Shown here piece by piece: positions 35,388-37,809 of a stretch of 37,809 nt of DNA (position 1 is its first letter; every line of letters begins with the position of its first letter). This DNA comes from Bacillota bacterium (GTDB lineage: Bacteria; Bacillota; Negativicutes; Sporomusales; CTSoil-080): NCBI GenBank assembly GCA_017889625.1, contig JAGGAD010000020.1:1-37809 (forward strand), written 5' to 3'. The notes under the pieces are model-generated. The model was not told the DNA's origin. It was given only the letters and a program-made list of their open reading frames with translations, and searched no databases. Both the position numbers and the translations under genes were made by a program.

Positions 35388-35563
35388 ATTTCACCACTCC
35401 TTTTTCACTGTAATTTTGATATCTAACTGCTAAGCCCAAACTCGATATACCTACAAGCCTTGGATTAACTCCGTTCTTTTTTTCACATATTGGCAAATAG
35501 AGAGCAGGCATTATTAAATACTGCCCCCTATACCATTCACCAAGTTGTCGGTCTGAATAATAC

Positions 35564-36703
35564 TTACTTCAACAACGCACCAGAAATAACCATTCTCTGA
35601 ACTTGATTAGTTCCTTCATAAATCTGGGTTATTTTTGCATTACGCATCAGACGTTCTACAGGATATTCACGACTGTAGCCATAACCACCAAAAATTTGCA
35701 CTGCATCAGTAGTAACTGACATAGCCGCATCAGAAGCATACAATTTTGCCATCGCAGCTTCTTTGGAATATGGCAAACCTTTGTCTTTCATGTAGGCAGC
35801 CCGATAGGTAAGAAAACGAGCAGCTTCAACCTTAGTCGCCATATCAGCCAACATAAACGCAATCGCTTGGTTATTTGCAATCGGTTTACCAAACTGAACC
35901 CGTTCTTTAGAGTATTTAACGGCAAGATCAAGTGCCCCTTGCGCAATCCCCAGCGCTTGAGCAGCGATACCAATACGTCCGCCATCCAAAGTGCTCATAG
36001 CAATTTTAAAGCCTTCGCCTTCTTTTCCAAGCATGTTTTCTGCCGGAACTTTTACATCTTGGAAAATCAGTTCCATAGTTAGTGAGGTATGAATGCCCAT
36101 CTTATGCTCTTTTTTACCAGAAGTAAACCCAGGCATACCTTTTTCCAGAATAAACGCCGATATGCCACGCGTACCTTTAGACTTATCCGTCATGGCAAAA
36201 ACTACATTAATCTCAGCTTCACCGCCGTTAGTAATAAAGATTTTGCTGCCATTAAGAATATAGTGATCACCTTCACGTACGGCAATAGTCTGTTGAGCAG
36301 CAGCATCAGTACCAGCATTAGGTTCAGTTAAGCCGAAGCAACCAAGTTTTTCACCAAGTGCCAGTGGAGTAAGATATTTTTGTTTTTGTTCTTCAGTACC
36401 ATAAGCATAAATCGGCCAAGCACATAGCGACACAGCCGCCGACAAAGTAACGCCCATACCGTCATCTACCTTGCTCAACTCTTCTACCGCCAAAATATAG
36501 CTTAATACATCACCATCAGCACCGCCATATTGTTCGGGGTAACAAACACCTGACAATCCAAGTTCTCCTATTTGATTATACAGTTCACGGGAAAAAACCG
36601 CATTTTCATCGCGTTCGGCAACAGTTGGAGCCAATTCCTTTTCGGCAAACTCACGGGCCATTTTTTGTAGCATTTTTTGTTCATCATTGAGTTCAAAAAT
36701 CAT
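35564..36703 (-). CDS. bcd: acyl-CoA dehydrogenase (butyryl-CoA type)
   Basis: A 379-residue flavoenzyme reducing crotonyl-CoA or oxidising a short acyl-CoA, with electrons exchanged via an electron-transferring flavoprotein. Signatures: [18 protein letters not shown] (FAD/substrate), [18 protein letters not shown], and the C-terminal [19 protein letters not shown] with catalytic Glu in [17 protein letters not shown] lies 9 bases before the chosen ATG; another ATG three codons earlier overlaps it. No etfAB genes are next to it, unlike the classical bcs operon. A 176-base gap separates it from hbd; I see no terminator or clear promoter there. Confidence 0.94.
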   Translation of the reverse strand: MIFELNDEQKMLQKMAREFAEKELAPTVAERDENAVFSRELYNQIGELGLSGVCYPEQYGGADGDVLSYILAVEELSKVDDGMGVTLSAAVSLCAWPIYAYGTEEQKQKYLTPLALGEKLGCFGLTEPNAGTDAAAQQTIAVREGDHYILNGSKIFITNGGEAEINVVFAMTDKSKGTRGISAFILEKGMPGFTSGKKEHKMGIHTSLTMELIFQDVKVPAENMLGKEGEGFKIAMSTLDGGRIGIAAQALGIAQGALDLAVKYSKERVQFGKPIANNQAIAFMLADMATKVEAARFLTYRAAYMKDKGLPYSKEAAMAKLYASDAAMSVTTDAVQIFGGYGYSREYPVERLMRNAKITQIYEGTNQVQRMVISGALLK

Positions 36704-36739
36704 TCCAGTCATCTCCTCTAAAAAATTAATATAATTTTT

Positions 36740-36755
36740 AACTGTTTACACAGTT
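36740..36755. promoter_or_regulatory. palindrome upstream of bcd, candidate operator
   Basis: AACTGT-TTAC-ACAGTT, 6-bp arms and a 4-base centre, lies 37 bases before the bcd start. Size and symmetry fit a dimeric repressor site; the regulator is unknown. Confidence 0.4.
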
Positions 36756-37042
36756 TAATAACCTGCTTATAAATGGTATATTTAGGTAAGACATCCTACA
36801 TCTTATTACTTCGTGGTAAATAAATAAATTCCTACCATTTTAAATTATTTTTTGTGAATTTTTTAACAAACTTTTGTTCTCTATAGCCTTTGTAACATAT
36901 TCATTATATGAATTTAATCAGCATTTATACACCCTGATCAAATTCAAGCCTTCACTTTTCAAGTACAAACATTTTTGGGAAAACTATATAAGTTTGGGTA
37001 CAAGTTAGACGCTGACTACCATTCACTAAAATCTTTTAAATG

Positions 37043-37080
37043 CATATTATGTAAAAAAAGACCTTTTAGAACATAAAGGT
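37043..37080 (+). promoter_or_regulatory. candidate sporulation-type promoter and RBS hairpin
   Basis: CATATTAT (37043-37050) with AC 16 bases upstream resembles a sigma-K promoter. Just after it ACCTTT (37061-37066) can pair with AAAGGT (37075-37080), which contains part of the ribosome binding site. Both are inferred. Confidence 0.35.
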
Positions 37081-37090
37081 GGTGAACAAT

Positions 37091-37348
37091 ATGTCCCCAC
37101 GACATTACTGGGAAGAGCCTGTGATCGAGGCTTGGGAAAAAGATATTGACTACTACGATAACCGCTGCAGTCCCACCGCAGTCACCGCAGTCGCCGCACT
37201 TGGCGTTTTAGGCATTGCAGCCCTTTGTCAGCCCACGAGTTATCGGTATCCTTATCAGTGCTCGCCATTTTACACCCAACATGCCTGTCACCCTTATCGT
37301 TCCTGCACGCCAACCTACGTTTACACCTGCCATCCACGAAATTGCTAA
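37091..37348 (+). CDS. small Cys/Tyr/Pro-rich protein of unknown function
   Basis: An 85-residue product with three parts: an acidic aromatic N terminus (WEEPVIEAWEKDIDYYD), a short hydrophobic segment (residues about 32-49, AVTAVAALGVLGIAALC), and a C-terminal part with repeated Tyr-Pro, His-Pro and Cys. Seven cysteines in all, the last as the terminal residue. AAAGGTGG precedes the ATG; an upstream GTG lies within the ribosome binding site. I do not recognise the family. Composition is like that of small spore-coat or envelope proteins of Firmicutes, and the promoter is compatible with that, but this is inference. A terminator follows. Confidence 0.75.
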   Translation: MSPRHYWEEPVIEAWEKDIDYYDNRCSPTAVTAVAALGVLGIAALCQPTSYRYPYQCSPFYTQHACHPYRSCTPTYVYTCHPRNC

Positions 37349-37392
37349 TCCTATGTAAGGCTACTTAACAACGTCTAACATTGCTACTTATT

Positions 37393-37417
37393 AACCGCTT
37401 TACAAAAGCGGTTTTTT
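37393..37417 (+). terminator. terminator after the Cys-rich gene
   Basis: AACCGCTT pairs with AAGCGGTT over 8 bp with a 5-base loop, followed by a run of T residues. Confidence 0.88.
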
Positions 37418-37597
37418 TCTTACCCCAACATCAAAATTATTTATAGCAGAAACCGTCCCATTTACAGGTTTAATTTAAAATGTTTCACCGATAAATTAAT
37501 CAGAACTAGTTCTTGCTAGACTTCATTATATTTTTGAGTTAGTTATTTTTTTCACATTATGTTGCAAATAAAAACAACCTCAGGTTTATACCTAAAA

Positions 37598-37621
37598 GCA
37601 CCAAATATACTAATTTGGTGC
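37598..37621 (-). terminator. hairpin overlapping the 3' end of tRNA-Leu(GAG)
   Basis: GCACCAAAT (37598-37606) is perfectly complementary to ATTTGGTGC (37613-37621). The minus-strand RNA would fold the tRNA discriminator and CCA into a stem followed by TTTT. Confidence 0.5.
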
Positions 37622-37699
37622 GGTTGATGGGATTTGAACCCATACGAGTCTCCTCGCCACCCCCTCAAGATGGTGCGTCTGCCGTTCCGCCACAACCGC
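37616..37699 (-). tRNA. tRNA-Leu (GAG)
   Basis: Class II tRNA: acceptor GCGGTTG/CAACCGC, D arm with GTGGCGGAAC, anticodon stem CCATC/GGTGG with loop TTGAGGG (GAG), a variable arm with GGAGACTC, and encoded CCA. Confidence 0.95.
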
Positions 37700-37715
37700 A
37701 TACAACATATAAAAT

Positions 37716-37801
37716 TGGTGCGGTCGAGTGGATTTGAACCACCACGAGATTGCTCTCACTAGCTCCTGAGGCTAGCGCGTCTGCCGTTCCGCCACGACCG
37801 C
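37716..37801 (-). tRNA. tRNA-Leu (CAG)
   Basis: Class II tRNA: acceptor GCGGTCG/CGACCGC, anticodon stem CTAGC/GCTAG with loop CTCAGGA (CAG), a variable arm with GAGAGCAATCTC, and encoded CCA. It is 16 bases upstream of tRNA-Leu(GAG) on the same strand and probably cotranscribed. Confidence 0.96.
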
Positions 37802-37809
37802 ATACTGAA

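Overview
The window reads as chromosome of a low-to-moderate GC Firmicute. Gene expression signals are of the Bacillota type: AGGAGG-like ribosome binding sites, consensus sigma-A promoters, a tRNA-Tyr-responsive T-box, tandem PyrR-type attenuators and many intrinsic terminators. Gene content (PyrDB/PyrK-type dihydroorotate dehydrogenase, a butyryl-CoA dehydrogenase/3-hydroxybutyryl-CoA dehydrogenase/crotonase set, a FIST-domain histidine kinase) fits an anaerobe. My best guess is a Negativicute of the Sporomusaceae type; this is judged from protein flavour and was not tested by a search.

Layout. 1-2400: end of a tRNA-Leu, ilvD, and a four-gene tRNA operon (Asp-Phe-Gly-Cys) behind two promoters. 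2400-4430: an overlapping operon of an unknown protein, thiD and a stand-alone CheY receiver. 4540-8200: divergent HxlR regulator/nitroreductase, a Cu/Zn superoxide dismutase without signal peptide, an exported protein and an MFS transporter. 8380-9980: T-box and tyrS. 10000-14960: a decayed EamA transporter, a hemolysin III-like membrane protein, a small orphan gene with a long structured leader, a class I aminotransferase, hisC and a half-size TauE/SafE protein. 15100-16320: an IS30-family element whose transposase is broken by one TGA. 16420-18770: a 55-codon gene and a soluble FIST-histidine kinase.

18790-22430 is the accessory-looking part. It holds an AEC transporter, a decayed tRNA-Trp unit, an intact tRNA-Trp unit and a second intact tRNA-Trp heading a Trp-Gly-Asp cluster. 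One orphan gene lies in each interval between the Trp copies (a small exported protein and an AT-rich membrane protein). A patatin-like phospholipase follows.

23800-33650 is a complete de novo UMP operon on the minus strand, transcribed pyrB-pyrC-carA-carB-pyrK-pyrD-pyrF-pyrE with overlapping or nearly touching genes. It lies behind a leader with two PyrR-binding hairpins, each followed by a terminator; no pyrR is in the window. 33700-36700 is a bcd-hbd-crt set for four-carbon acyl-CoA interconversion. The end holds a small Cys/Tyr/Pro-rich gene and two tRNA-Leu genes.

I do not see a CRISPR array, prophage or recognisable defence island. The most unusual structure is the repeated and partly decayed tRNA-Trp transcription unit with accessory genes between copies. 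Next are the two-state leader in front of the 66-residue orphan gene and the IS30 element whose left inverted repeat is split by a 33-bp hairpin segment.
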